Under the pieces are notes generated by a model, which was not told where the DNA came from, searched no databases, and saw only the letters and a program-made list of their open reading frames with translations. The position numbers and the translations under genes are program-made. From an uncultured Clostridia bacterium (GTDB taxonomy: Bacteria; Bacillota; Clostridia; Oscillospirales; CAG-272): DNA of 64,000 nt. Location of the stretch: assembly GCA_904501765.1 (NCBI GenBank), contig CAJGCM010000002.1, positions 1-64,000 of the forward strand, in the 5' to 3' direction. The number at the start of each line of letters is the position of its first letter. Within the stretch, counting starts at the first letter, position 1. Shown here piece after piece: positions 1 to 6,388 of the stretch.

Positions 1-431
1 ATTTCAATATCTTGTTTCTCGTAGTTGTCCTTTGCTAATTCCTCTCTTACGTGAAAATCGGCTTCTTCTCCGTATAATTCCTCTACTTTTTTCTTATAGT
101 TTTTATAAGAATTATCGAGCAATGCATACGCGCTTGTTAGAGCTGCTTGCTGGCGCCGATTCAAAGCGTTTGCTCCGAATATGCAAGTCAACGTTGTGAC
201 ACCGGTTACGACGGCTGGAATATAAACCGGACCCGCAACTTGGAATTTTTCTAGTCTTGTTAATTTCTCTCCTTTCTCTTCCTCTGCTTGTTCCAAAAGC
301 ATTAAAGCCTTTGGTGTGGCTTTTACGGCCATAACTGAAGTTGCCACCACACCCGCACCTCCAACACAGGTTAAAATGGTTGATGCGTTACGTTTGACAA
401 ATAACTTAGAATGGCGTAATAAGTCGTTCAT
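1..431 (-). CDS. DUF6353-like membrane protein, N-terminal part (cut by window edge)
   Basis: The frame is open from an ATG at 431, behind AGGAG, to the window edge: 143 codons with no stop. The start MNDLLRHSKLFVKRNAS is followed by two hydrophobic segments (about residues 17-36 and 66-92) and then a basic amphipathic stretch (NRRQQAALTSAYALLD). The same arrangement occurs in the protein at 61620-62543, for example AAAYATVDKGFKDYRNRV there against TSAYALLDNSYKNYKKKV here. I recognise it as the phage family called DUF6353, whose function is unknown. The C-terminal part is absent on this side. The fragment at the right edge of the window looks like the missing end. Confidence 0.8.
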   Translation of the reverse strand, partial: MNDLLRHSKLFVKRNASTILTCVGGAGVVATSVMAVKATPKALMLLEQAEEEKGEKLTRLEKFQVAGPVYIPAVVTGVTTLTCIFGANALNRRQQAALTSAYALLDNSYKNYKKKVEELYGEEADFHVREELAKDNYEKQDIE

Positions 432-545
432 TTTTCTCCTCACCTTTCGAATAGTAGTTGGAAAAACTAAAGAGGAGTAGATCGAGCATACTGGTTTACA
501 TCCCTATAACATCTCTTTAGCCCGAATAAATCGAGCTCTCTATCC

Positions 546-574
546 CTCTCATAATACACCTTGTAAATATCGCG
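546..574 (-). promoter_or_regulatory. 29-bp phage element, copy A (promoter-like)
   Basis: Read on the minus strand: CGCGA, nine bases ending TTTACAA, four bases, then TATTATGAGAG. It lies between the terminator of the 58-residue gene and the DUF6353-like gene, 115 bases before its ATG. One of ten copies with identical spacing. Confidence 0.7.
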
Positions 575-579
575 AAGAC

Positions 580-608
580 AAAAACGAAAGAGCTCGTTAT
601 TTGAGCTC
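580..608 (-). terminator. Rho-independent terminator of the 58-residue gene
   Basis: On the minus strand two GAGCTC blocks, seven bases apart, form a hairpin that starts inside the last codons of the upstream gene. It is followed by TTTCGTTTTTG. Confidence 0.65.
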
Positions 609-773
609 CTCGTCCATTTCGTATAAAGCGTTGTCCATTTGGTTCACGTACTTGCACACCCATTTCATATACGCTTTTATAACTTTAGGTTGCATCATAA
701 TGAATAATGCAATCGCTGAAGCTAATAAAATCGCTATAGTGAAGCTGAGTGTCAAAATAATGAATGTCATCAT
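597..773 (-). CDS. Small single-pass membrane protein (58 aa)
   Basis: The ATG at 773 follows GGAGGAGTTTATT. The product starts with a long hydrophobic helix (about residues 3-27, TFIILTLSFTIAILLASAIA) and ends in a short charged tail (MDNALYEMDEELK). No recognised domain. It has its own promoter-like element (795-823) and terminator, so it is probably a separate transcription unit. A second ATG lies directly after the first, so the start may be one codon shorter. Confidence 0.7.
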   Translation of the reverse strand: MMTFIILTLSFTIAILLASAIALFIMMQPKVIKAYMKWVCKYVNQMDNALYEMDEELK

Positions 774-794
774 AATAAACTCCTCCTTTATATT

Positions 795-823
795 CTTTCA
801 TAATAGGAGTTGTTGTTTTCGCG
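795..823 (-). promoter_or_regulatory. 29-bp phage element, copy B (promoter-like)
   Basis: Minus strand: CGCGA, AAACAACAA, CTCC, TATTATGAAAG. It starts three bases past the stop codon of the upstream 119-residue gene and ends 22 bases before the ATG at 773. Confidence 0.75.
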
Positions 824-825
824 GA

Positions 826-1185
826 TTATATATTTTTTCGGTCGAAACAAGTTTCCCACCTAGCTTTAGGTATCGGTTTTAGTTTCAACGCCCACATTAT
901 TTGTCTGATAGTAACCGTCGGATATAAGCCGTTTTCGCATTCGTCGGCACGTTTCTCGAAAAATTCTTTAAATTTCGGGTGTAAATATAAAACATCGGTT
1001 AACCAAGGATCGATTTCGCTCCACCAGGTGCTTTTTAGATCTTCGTCAAATCTTTGTTGAATTACAGCTAGGCCTTTATCGCCTATTTTATATAAAGTGC
1101 ATTTGTCGTACACTGGATGGTCGCAAGTATATGTGTTTCCGTACATAGACAAATATATAGCTGGTTTTTCGTAGTGATATCGCAT
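826..1185 (-). CDS. Unknown phage protein (119 aa)
   Basis: The ATG at 1185 is chosen because AGGAGG stands six bases upstream; the frame stays open further upstream but has no better site. The product starts MRYHYEKPAIYLSMYGN, contains CDHPVYDKCTLY, and is rich in aromatic residues and tryptophan. I recognise no domain. The two nearby cysteines (CDHPVYDKC) could bind metal, but there is no second pair. Confidence 0.6.
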   Translation of the reverse strand: MRYHYEKPAIYLSMYGNTYTCDHPVYDKCTLYKIGDKGLAVIQQRFDEDLKSTWWSEIDPWLTDVLYLHPKFKEFFEKRADECENGLYPTVTIRQIMWALKLKPIPKARWETCFDRKNI

Positions 1186-1240
1186 TAGTCGCCTCCTGCG
1201 CAAAAGTAAGAGGACTCGTTTTTGAATCCCCTTTCTTTGC

Positions 1241-1408
1241 TCACTTACCCTGAGCAAGGTCTTTGTAAGTTTTTTTCATGTTAACTATTTTGTTTGAAGT
1301 GCTTTCAACTTTGTTTTTATAGTAATCATGCTTCAGCACCATACATTTGTAGTGCTCCTTCATGAGTCCGTAAAAACAAATTTTAATCTTCATCAATAGT
1401 AATTTCAT
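1241..1408 (-). CDS. Small basic protein (55 aa)
   Basis: The ATG at 1408 follows GAAAGGGGTGG. The product is lysine-rich (MKLLLMKIKICFYGLMKEHY...KKTYKDLAQGK) with a short hydrophobic N-terminus. It sits 11 bases past promoter-like element C and runs in the same direction as the 119-residue gene next to it, so the two probably share a transcript. No recognised family. Confidence 0.55.
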   Translation of the reverse strand: MKLLLMKIKICFYGLMKEHYKCMVLKHDYYKNKVESTSNKIVNMKKTYKDLAQGK

Positions 1409-1418
1409 AAAACCACCC

Positions 1419-1447
1419 CTTTCATAAGGGGACATGTTTTTGACGCG
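1419..1447 (-). promoter_or_regulatory. 29-bp phage element, copy C (promoter-like)
   Basis: Minus strand: CGCGT, CAAAAACAT, GTCC, CCTTATGAAAG. Its final GAAAG runs straight into the GGGGTGG ribosome site of the gene at 1241-1408, leaving only 11 bases to the ATG. That fits poorly with ordinary sigma-A initiation downstream of a -10 box. Confidence 0.7.
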
Positions 1448-1455
1448 AACAAAAA

Positions 1456-1491
1456 GAAAGAGACCATGAATAAATCACAGTCTCCTCTTTC
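1456..1491 (-). terminator. Terminator of the 127-residue gene
   Basis: GAAAGAGAC pairs with GTCTC/CTCTTTC around a loop, followed on the minus strand by TTTCTTTTTG. About 34 bases, loop included, are repeated exactly at 2507-2540. Confidence 0.7.
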
Positions 1492-1504
1492 GAAAGCGTT
1501 AGTT

Positions 1505-1888
1505 TTACTTCTTAGGAAGCAATTTATTGATAAATCCTCTTCCCATTATCGTGGTGATCGTGCCTTCCTTCTCAAACTCGATAGATTTTACCGTTCCCCA
1601 GATAGTAAGTCCTGCCGGTATTATGATTCCCAAGCCTGTCAAACAGTTTCTAATCACTCGATCGAGTCGCTCCTCTTTCAACTGTATGGATTTCCAGTTT
1701 TCCTCGCTTTCACGAGTTTTAACTTTGTCATCCTCGTCGATGTGGAGTTTCTCCATCTCGATTGCTCTGTCAACAAGTTTGGTCAGTCCATCAACCGTAG
1801 TTTTATACTCCTCGGTTCCAGGCGTCATCTTGCTGAGTTCTTCGAATTCACATACGATCTCCTCGTGTAATGATCTTTCGATATTCAT
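1505..1888 (-). CDS. Putative membrane-associated phage protein (127 aa)
   Basis: Start at the ATG MNIERSLHEE, with GGAG eight bases upstream; a longer start seven codons earlier would overlap that ribosome site. Residues 1-80 are charged and helical (EFEELSKMTPGTEEYK, LVDRAIEMEKLH). About residues 84-100 form a hydrophobic helix (LTGLGIIIPAGLTIWG). The end is FEKEGTITTIMGRGFINKLLPK. I recognise this C-terminal pattern from small proteins of gut Firmicutes phages, but no function is known. Confidence 0.7.
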   Translation of the reverse strand: MNIERSLHEEIVCEFEELSKMTPGTEEYKTTVDGLTKLVDRAIEMEKLHIDEDDKVKTRESEENWKSIQLKEERLDRVIRNCLTGLGIIIPAGLTIWGTVKSIEFEKEGTITTIMGRGFINKLLPKK

Positions 1889-1915
1889 TTTGCATTCCTC
1901 TCCTTTCATTTAATG

Positions 1916-1944
1916 CTTTCATAATAGAGAACGTTATTTTCGCG
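1916..1944 (-). promoter_or_regulatory. 29-bp phage element, copy D (promoter-like)
   Basis: Minus strand: CGCGA, AAATAACGT, TCTC, TATTATGAAAG. The CGCGAAAATAA part overlaps the final codons and stop (PRK*) of the upstream gene. It ends 28 bases before the ATG at 1888. Confidence 0.75.
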
Positions 1945-2149
1945 GTAAATGGGCGTTTCGATCGATACGCAAAACCATGACGCTTCCTTTATACAGATGG
2001 TCCGCATCGTCGATTTCCAATTTATACGCATGTGAATTAGGGTCGGTCATGTCGATTTTGAACGTTCCAATCGGCGCGAATTTGATGACTATTATCGATG
2101 TGACTATAACACCGAAAATCATCGATAATATCGCGACTAATATATACAT
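1934..2149 (-). CDS. Small membrane protein (71 aa)
   Basis: The ATG at 2149 follows AAAGGAGGACGGACG. One N-terminal transmembrane helix (MYILVAILSMIFGVIVTSIIVI) is followed by a hydrophilic tail containing FKIDMTDPNSHAYKLEIDD and VMVLRIDRNA. I have seen similar tails (KLEIDDLD...VLKIDH) in small Firmicutes phage proteins of unknown role. Its last codons overlap promoter-like element D. Confidence 0.7.
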   Translation of the reverse strand: MYILVAILSMIFGVIVTSIIVIKFAPIGTFKIDMTDPNSHAYKLEIDDADHLYKGSVMVLRIDRNAHLPRK

Positions 2150-2261
2150 CGTCCGTCCTCCTTTCTAAAACATTTTTCAAAAATTCCAACCCGGGAAATT
2201 TTCACATTACAAAAGTAGCATTGAATGTCGTCACCCGAGTACGGAAAATATAAACAAAAAG

Positions 2262-2290
2262 AAAGAGTCCATGTTTCAGGACTCAGTCTT
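2262..2290 (-). terminator. Terminator of the 56-residue gene
   Basis: Minus strand GAGTCC, eight-base loop, GGACTC, then TTTCTTTTTG. It lies directly after the stop codon at 2292. The remaining intergenic stretch up to 2149 holds no clear element of the 29-bp type. Confidence 0.75.
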
Positions 2291-2291
2291 T

Positions 2292-2462
2292 TTATTTTCT
2301 TTTTCTCTTAATGAGCCACTTCGTAATGAGTACAATAAATACGATACATACTATAACGTCGCCAAACACCACGATTCCGATTGCTCCAACTGTACTAACA
2401 GTCATGATCACCAAACCGACCAGTAAGGCCAATGTAAGTAGTAAAATAAGTAATAATATCAT
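2292..2462 (-). CDS. Very hydrophobic small membrane protein (56 aa)
   Basis: Start at MILLLILLLTL, chosen because GGAG lies eight bases upstream. Two hydrophobic helices cover almost the whole length, ending in a positive tail (KWLIKRKRK) that should face the cytoplasm. Holin-like in shape, but it lies far from the endolysin and belongs to the cluster of individually controlled small genes. No recognised family. Confidence 0.7.
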   Translation of the reverse strand: MILLLILLLTLALLVGLVIMTVSTVGAIGIVVFGDVIVCIVFIVLITKWLIKRKRK

Positions 2463-2473
2463 TTCAGTCACTC

Positions 2474-2502
2474 CTTTCATAATATAATATGCTTTTTTCG
2501 CG
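2474..2502 (-). promoter_or_regulatory. 29-bp phage element, copy E (promoter-like)
   Basis: Minus strand: CGCGA, AAAAAGCAT, ATTA, TATTATGAAAG. The terminal GAAAG is part of the GAAAGGAG ribosome site of the next gene, only 12 bases before its ATG. Confidence 0.75.
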
Positions 2503-2506
2503 AAAA

Positions 2507-2540
2507 GAAAGAGACCATGAATAAATCACAGTCTCCTCTT
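2507..2540 (-). terminator. Terminator of the 80-residue gene
   Basis: GAAAGAGAC pairs with GTCTCCTCTT; the minus-strand reading continues TTTCTTTTCG. Identical, loop included, to the terminator at 1456-1489. Confidence 0.7.
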
Positions 2541-2546
2541 CGTCCA

Positions 2547-2789
2547 TTAAAATATCGGGGTTTTTAACAAATAAATATTTTCCTTTCTCATGATAACCGC
2601 GATGCCCGTGATGCGATAGTGTTTCATAGAAGCTAACAAACTACACTGAGCACTCTTCGCATTAGCCCAACTATAATCATCGAGCCTAACGCAATCAAAG
2701 TCACTCTCTTTAAAGTCCATCAGCAACTTGAAGTTGTCACTGTTTTTTCTTACTTTAAATTCGTTTTTATCACAAGGAACCATACGCAT
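2547..2789 (-). CDS. Unknown phage protein (80 aa)
   Basis: The ATG follows GGAGGTG by five bases. The product starts MRMVPCDKNEFKVRK and contains DFDCVRLDDYSWANAKSAQCSLLASMKHY and an end NIYLLKTPIF. I recognise the pattern (C.R..DY..A.....A.KHY...GI....G..YL) from small proteins of gut phages. The compact beta/alpha shape suggests a small soluble domain; function unknown. Confidence 0.7.
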   Translation of the reverse strand: MRMVPCDKNEFKVRKNSDNFKLLMDFKESDFDCVRLDDYSWANAKSAQCSLLASMKHYRITGIAVIMRKENIYLLKTPIF

Positions 2790-2822
2790 AAAAACACCTC
2801 CAAAATATAAATTTTTAATGGT

Positions 2823-2851
2823 TTCCTATAAAGTAAAATGTTATTTTCGCG
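2823..2851 (-). promoter_or_regulatory. 29-bp phage element, copy F (weaker, promoter-like)
   Basis: Minus strand: CGCGA, AAATAACAT, TTTA, CTTTATAGGAA. CGCGAAAATAA again doubles as the last codons (SRK*) of the upstream regulator gene. The most divergent copy at the 3' end. It ends 34 bases before the ATG at 2789. Confidence 0.6.
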
Positions 2852-3260
2852 ACTCGCTGAGTATCCAAAAGAATCGTCTATAGCGATCGTAATACATGTC
2901 TCTGCTACACGGAATCTCTAATCTAGATTTTAAATATGTATACGATAGATTCTCGGTCACAGCTTTTAAAATATAATTATACAAGTATTCGTCGGCTTCT
3001 TTGGCCGCTTTCTCGATTAATTTAATTCGCTCCGAATAATATGTTTTCATCAAAGCGCGTTTAGCCGTTGGATCGCCTGGAATATTACTTGTCGGAACTC
3101 TTTCTATCATGGAGAGTGGCATGCTCTGATTACTGAAATTTGCATATGCTTTCTTCCATTCCGGGTATTGTAAACAAAAATGTTTTAGTTCGTAATGTCT
3201 ATGTTTATCGATCCAATACCTATTTTTTGTAGAAATCTCAGGACGTATAACCGTAGCCAT
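2841..3260 (-). CDS. Putative RinA/ArpU-like phage transcription regulator
   Basis: 139 residues. The C-terminal end (IPCSRDMYYDRYRRFFWILSESRK) resembles the helix-turn-helix end of small late-transcription regulators of Gram-positive phages (RinA/ArpU type, related to sigma-70 region 4). The middle (DEYLYNYILKAVTENLSYTYLKSRL) fits the helices before such a motif. Its ATG overlaps the stop of the preceding 48-residue gene (TAATG), so the two are translationally coupled. It may control late genes or the promoter-like elements nearby. The family assignment is from pattern memory and is moderate. Confidence 0.5.
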   Translation of the reverse strand: MATVIRPEISTKNRYWIDKHRHYELKHFCLQYPEWKKAYANFSNQSMPLSMIERVPTSNIPGDPTAKRALMKTYYSERIKLIEKAAKEADEYLYNYILKAVTENLSYTYLKSRLEIPCSRDMYYDRYRRFFWILSESRK

Positions 3261-3406
3261 TATTGTCTCCCTCTTTCTATGTATTCTTCGTAAACCGCTA
3301 TGTATTGTTTTATCTGCTCAATTTTCTTTTCTAGTTTTCGGATTTCTTTATGCTGCATTAATATCAAATCTACTAATTCCTCAATTATTTTTTCTTCTGT
3401 ACTCAT
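3260..3406 (-). CDS. Small coiled-coil protein (48 aa)
   Basis: ATG at 3406 with AAGGGA upstream; it begins inside the end of the 50-residue gene at 3381-3533 in another frame. The product (MSTEEKIIEELVDLILMQHK, then KLEKKIEQIKQYIAVYEEY) is one long amphipathic helix with heptad-like leucine/isoleucine spacing, so probably an oligomer. No known function. It is coupled to the putative regulator downstream. Confidence 0.6.
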   Translation of the reverse strand: MSTEEKIIEELVDLILMQHKEIRKLEKKIEQIKQYIAVYEEYIERGRQ

Positions 3407-3533
3407 CGCCGATCATCCCTTCTTTTGCTAATCGTCTTACGAAACGTTCTGTTGCCTTGCGTATGTTTTCTAATTGTTTTTCCGTAGGTTTTGTTATGTA
3501 CACTATGGCGTTTTTATAGACGTATTTCTTCAT
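3381..3533 (-). CDS. Small basic phage protein (50 aa)
   Basis: ATG at 3533 preceded by AAAGGGGCAGAAC. The product is MKKYVYKNAIVYITKPTE followed by a basic helix (NIRKATERFVRRLAKEG). This pattern (YKNA.VYIT.PTE....IRKATE.F) is recurrent in Firmicutes phages and mobile elements next to repressor/recombinase modules. First gene of the leftward operon that reads away from the repressor, so probably governed by the operators at 3551-3660. Confidence 0.7.
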   Translation of the reverse strand: MKKYVYKNAIVYITKPTEKQLENIRKATERFVRRLAKEGMIGDEYRRKNN

Positions 3534-3550
3534 GTTCTGCCCCTTTTATT

Positions 3551-3660
3551 ATGTTAAAAACGTTTTAAAAACGCTTAAAGCGTTAATCTAGATTAAATAT
3601 TACTATCCTAGAATAGCTTTGTCAACGCCAAAAGGGTTATTTTTTGCATTTTTAGCGTTT
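3551..3660. promoter_or_regulatory. Divergent control region with palindromic operator candidates
   Basis: This 160-base gap separates the leftward small-gene operon from the rightward repressor. It contains the perfect palindromes AACGCTTAAAGCGTT (3570-3584) and TTAATCTAGATTAA (3583-3596), which share two bases, plus related half-sites AACG/GCGTTTTTA at 3559-3573 and around 3652. An AT-rich TATATA stretch at 3672-3677 could be the repressor -10, and CATAAT just before the ribosome site of the 50-residue gene could be the leftward -10. Binding by the XRE repressor is inferred from position. Confidence 0.55.
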
Positions 3661-3696
3661 TTAATGTAACTTATATATAAGAAAAGAGGTGAGTAA

Positions 3697-4059
3697 ATGA
3701 GCATAGGTAATAAAGAGATATTCGCTAAGAATTTGAAGAAGTATATATTGCGAAGTGGAAAAGACCGAAGTGAAATCGCGGACGAATTAGGGTTTCCGTA
3801 TTCAACCTTAACCGATTGGGTTAACGGTAAGAAATATCCACGAATTAATAACATTGAAAAGATAGCGGCATATTTTGAGGTGTCGAAGTCGGATCTAATA
3901 GAAGATTTTGGAGAAATAAAAAAAGACAATGACAGGTTGGCTACCATCATTGTCAAACTACGCATAAATAAAGAATTATTAGATGTCGTAGAAAAATTAT
4001 TATCTCTAGATAAAGCGAAAATAGAAAGTTTGAAACGATTATTGGATACTTTTGTCTAA
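3697..4059 (+). CDS. XRE-family phage repressor
   Basis: 120 residues, ATG behind AGAGGTGAGTAA. The N-terminal half is a classic lambda-repressor-type HTH: FAKNLKKYILRSGKDRSEIADELGFPYSTLTDWVNGKKYPRINNIEKIAAYFEV (about residues 9-62). The C-terminal half is short and helical (IIVKLRINKELLDVVEKLLSLD), a likely dimer segment with no peptidase Ser-Lys dyad, so it should not be RecA-cleaved. First rightward gene, divergent from the left operon across the palindromic operators, so probably the lysogeny-maintaining repressor. Confidence 0.85.
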   Translation: MSIGNKEIFAKNLKKYILRSGKDRSEIADELGFPYSTLTDWVNGKKYPRINNIEKIAAYFEVSKSDLIEDFGEIKKDNDRLATIIVKLRINKELLDVVEKLLSLDKAKIESLKRLLDTFV

Positions 4060-4143
4060 GATTTGCAATACAAGATCGAGTAGCGACAAATCGTCGCAAG
4101 CTGCTAGTAATTCGTTTATTTGTGTTATGTACTGTTCTTTCAT
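4039..4143 (-). CDS. 34-residue leucine-rich micro-protein, convergent with the repressor
   Basis: ATG at 4143 behind AGGAGAG with eight bases spacing. The product MKEQYITQINELLAACDDLS, then LLDLVLQILDKSIQ, is a short amphipathic helix pair. I recall very similar micro-proteins (MKE.YI..I..LL..C.DLSLLDLI..LL.KS) next to repressors and serine recombinases in Firmicutes mobile elements. Its 3' end overlaps the repressor 3' end by 21 bases, tail to tail, so transcription through it would be antisense to the repressor. Confidence 0.65.
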   Translation of the reverse strand: MKEQYITQINELLAACDDLSLLDLVLQILDKSIQ

Positions 4144-4171
4144 TTCGCATTCTCTCCTTATCGTCCGGGGC

Positions 4172-4185
4172 AGAACGAATGTTCT
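4172..4185. promoter_or_regulatory. Gram-positive SOS (LexA) box candidate before the recombinase
   Basis: AGAACGAATGTTCT fits the Bacillus-type LexA consensus core GAAC-N4-GTTC exactly. It stands five bases upstream of a -10-like TATTAT (4190-4195) and about 65 bases upstream of the recombinase ATG. This would make recombinase expression SOS-inducible, while the repressor itself lacks a cleavable domain. Confidence 0.6.
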
Positions 4186-4248
4186 AAAGTATTATAAAAG
4201 AAGAAATTGTCTGACACAACAAGAAATACTTACCAAGAGGGGATAAAT

Positions 4249-5886
4249 ATGTATAAAGAATATCCAACATTTTATAATTATGAAACGCTCGAATATGATC
4301 GTAAATCTCGGTTCGACGATCCGTACTTATCAGTCGATGAAGTCCTTGAAAAACACACCAGAATAATAGAAGAATATGCAGTCAAACATCTGAGCGGTCC
4401 TATTCCGGAAGAGAACAAATATAAAGAAGTCGGTAGTGGAGAGTCTATCGACGATCGTCCAGAGATGCTTCGATTGCTTAAAGCAATTGAGAGTCCAAAA
4501 ATAAGAGCAATAATTGTCGTAGACGTCCAGCGTCTGAGTCGTGGTGATCTGGAAGATGCCGGTAGACTTATAAAGCTGCTTCGATACACCGATACGTTTG
4601 TAATAACTCCTTACAAAACATATGATTTGAGAGACGAATTTGATAGGGACGCTTTTGAGCGCGAGCTAAAAAGGGGTAACGAATATTTAAATTACTTTAA
4701 GAAAATATCATTACGTGGAAAACTAGATAGTTTAAGAGAAGGAAACTACATCGGATCGGTCGCTCCATATGGTTATAATCGAATTGTTAAAGAAAACGGT
4801 AAGAAAATATGTCACACGCTTGAAGAGAGAAAAGATCAAGCCGATATAGTACGATTAATATTCGAATGGTACTGTAATGGCGATATAGGGGTTACTGCAA
4901 TTTGTAGACGTCTGGAAGCTATGGGTGTTAAATCGCCCGGAGGTAAATCTACCTGGAGACCGCCTATGATTTTTACAATATTGGAAAATATCCATTATAT
5001 CGGATGCGTTAGATGGAATTGGAGAAAGACTATAAAAATAATTAAAGACCAAGAAGTAAAAGAGTTACGACCGAAAGCAAAAGTTGGAGAATATTTAATA
5101 TTTAACGGTAAGCATGAGGGCATAATATCGGAAGAATTATTTAATAGAGCGCAAGAAATACGAGGTAGACGTCATCGAACTAAAACCGATACAACGTTGA
5201 AAAACCCTTTAAGTGGGATTTTACTCTGTAAGAAATGCAACCATAAGATGGGCTACAATACTTATAGAAAGAACGGAAAAGAGTTCGCCAAACCAAGAGT
5301 GATGTGTAATAATCAAGTTCATTGTAAGACGGGAGGCGCCGTGTATGAGGAAGTCATGGAAGCCGTTTGTAAATCGATGAAAGATATAATAGAAGACTTT
5401 GAAGTTAGAGTTGAGACCCAGCAAGACGATTCTATTAAATTGCATAGAAATCTTGTGGAAAGGCTCGAAAAACAATTAGCCGATTTGGAAATAAAAGAAA
5501 AGATGCAGTGGGAAGCCAAACATCATCCCGATCCAGAAGAAAGAATGCCGAGTCACATTTTCAAAGATTTAAATAGTAAATTATTGAAGGAAAAAGAAGA
5601 AATAAATGACGCTTTATGCAAGGCTAAAGATTCTATTCCGGACCCGATCGATTATAGAGAATTAGCCGTGAAGTTTTCAGATACTCTCGATATTTTACAA
5701 GATCCGACTAAGGACGCGTCTATTAAAAATATGCATCTGAAAGACATAATCGAGAAGATCGAGTATTACCGACCGCCTAATATTAAGATTACGAATGAAA
5801 ATAAAAAAGAACTAGGATATGACAAAATAGGAAGAAAAAACATGTTTCATAGTGAACCTTTTGAAATATCAATAATTATTAAGTAA
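4249..5886 (+). CDS. Large serine recombinase (phage integrase)
   Basis: 545 residues from the ATG behind AGAGGGGATAAAT. The N-terminal resolvase domain has YDRKSR with catalytic Ser20, followed by GSGESIDDRPEM and VDVQRLSRGDL with the active-site arginines. The recombinase domain starts at APYGYNRI. The zinc ribbon is CKKCNHKM followed by a later Cys pair (MCNNQVHC). A coiled-coil stretch (KLHRNLVERLEKQLADLEIKEK) precedes the C-terminus. Length and order match intact integrases of the phiC31/TP901 class. It should insert the circular phage genome at attB and, with a directionality factor, excise it. Upstream SOS-like box and downstream terminator. Confidence 0.93.
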   Translation: MYKEYPTFYNYETLEYDRKSRFDDPYLSVDEVLEKHTRIIEEYAVKHLSGPIPEENKYKEVGSGESIDDRPEMLRLLKAIESPKIRAIIVVDVQRLSRGDLEDAGRLIKLLRYTDTFVITPYKTYDLRDEFDRDAFERELKRGNEYLNYFKKISLRGKLDSLREGNYIGSVAPYGYNRIVKENGKKICHTLEERKDQADIVRLIFEWYCNGDIGVTAICRRLEAMGVKSPGGKSTWRPPMIFTILENIHYIGCVRWNWRKTIKIIKDQEVKELRPKAKVGEYLIFNGKHEGIISEELFNRAQEIRGRRHRTKTDTTLKNPLSGILLCKKCNHKMGYNTYRKNGKEFAKPRVMCNNQVHCKTGGAVYEEVMEAVCKSMKDIIEDFEVRVETQQDDSIKLHRNLVERLEKQLADLEIKEKMQWEAKHHPDPEERMPSHIFKDLNSKLLKEKEEINDALCKAKDSIPDPIDYRELAVKFSDTLDILQDPTKDASIKNMHLKDIIEKIEYYRPPNIKITNENKKELGYDKIGRKNMFHSEPFEISIIIK

Positions 5887-5891
5887 CGAGA

Positions 5892-5915
5892 AAGCCCGCC
5901 ACAATGGGCTTTTTC
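5892..5915 (+). terminator. Terminator of the serine recombinase
   Basis: AAGCCC, loop GCCACAAT, GGGCTT followed by TTTCTTTTT, six bases after the stop codon. Confidence 0.85.
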
Positions 5916-5924
5916 TTTTTAGGG

Positions 5925-5965
5925 ATGATGTAAGCCCACATTCATGCGGGTGTAGATGATGCCTA
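5925..5965. other. Candidate attP region
   Basis: Short non-coding gap between the convergent terminators of the recombinase and the 106-residue gene. It contains an imperfect dyad CCCACATTCATGCGGG, the kind of partly symmetric site of about 50 bp that large serine integrases use, and attP normally lies next to the integrase. There is no second attachment site in the window to confirm it. Confidence 0.3.
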
Positions 5966-5971
5966 AATAAA

Positions 5972-5997
5972 AAGAACAGAGCTTGTAGCCCTGCTCT
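5972..5997 (-). terminator. Terminator of the 106-residue gene
   Basis: Minus strand AGAGC, ten-base loop, GCTCT, then GTTCTTTTTATTT. Confidence 0.7.
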
Positions 5998-6005
5998 ACG
6001 TAAAA

Positions 6006-6326
6006 CTATTTTTCACTAAGCTTTTGAATCATTTCAAGCTTATCGTGTGAGAACATACTAGAATCTTCCACAATATGAACTATAGCCTTATAGAAATTTG
6101 GATCTCCATGACGTTTGAGCGCCTCGATAGCATCGCGTTTATCGTGTGAAAACATACCGCTTTTTGTAATAGCTCTTACTGCGTCGTCATAACCGACCAG
6201 TGGGCTACTAGATTCAGCCGCGTATTCCACCAATTTATACGATGCGACCATAAACACTCCGTATGCTACAATTTCTAATGCCTGTTCTGCGAAATTACCA
6301 ATACGTTCCAAACTAAGTTTTTTCAT
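6006..6326 (-). CDS. Phage protein with repeated MFSHDK segments (106 aa)
   Basis: Start MKKLSLERIGNF behind AAGGAG. Residues 10-40 contain a hydrophobic helix (ALEIVAYGVFMVASYKLV). The rest holds two similar units, ITKSGMFSHDKRDAIEAL and VEDSSMFSHDKLEMIQKL, separated by RHGDPNFYKAIVHI. I know this repeat type (S.M(F/Y)S.D....I..) from Firmicutes phage genes near the lysis/tail end; its role is unknown. It has its own promoter-like element (copy G) and terminator. Confidence 0.7.
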   Translation of the reverse strand: MKKLSLERIGNFAEQALEIVAYGVFMVASYKLVEYAAESSSPLVGYDDAVRAITKSGMFSHDKRDAIEALKRHGDPNFYKAIVHIVEDSSMFSHDKLEMIQKLSEK

Positions 6327-6352
6327 GATCAAACACTCCTTAAATAGTTTTT

Positions 6353-6381
6353 CTTCCATAATAGGACTTGTAAGAGTCGCG
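6353..6381 (-). promoter_or_regulatory. 29-bp phage element, copy G (promoter-like)
   Basis: Minus strand: CGCGA, CTCTTACAA, GTCC, TATTATGGAAG. It lies between the terminator of the virion operon and the 106-residue gene, 27 bases before its ATG. Confidence 0.75.
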
Positions 6382-6388
6382 AAAAACG

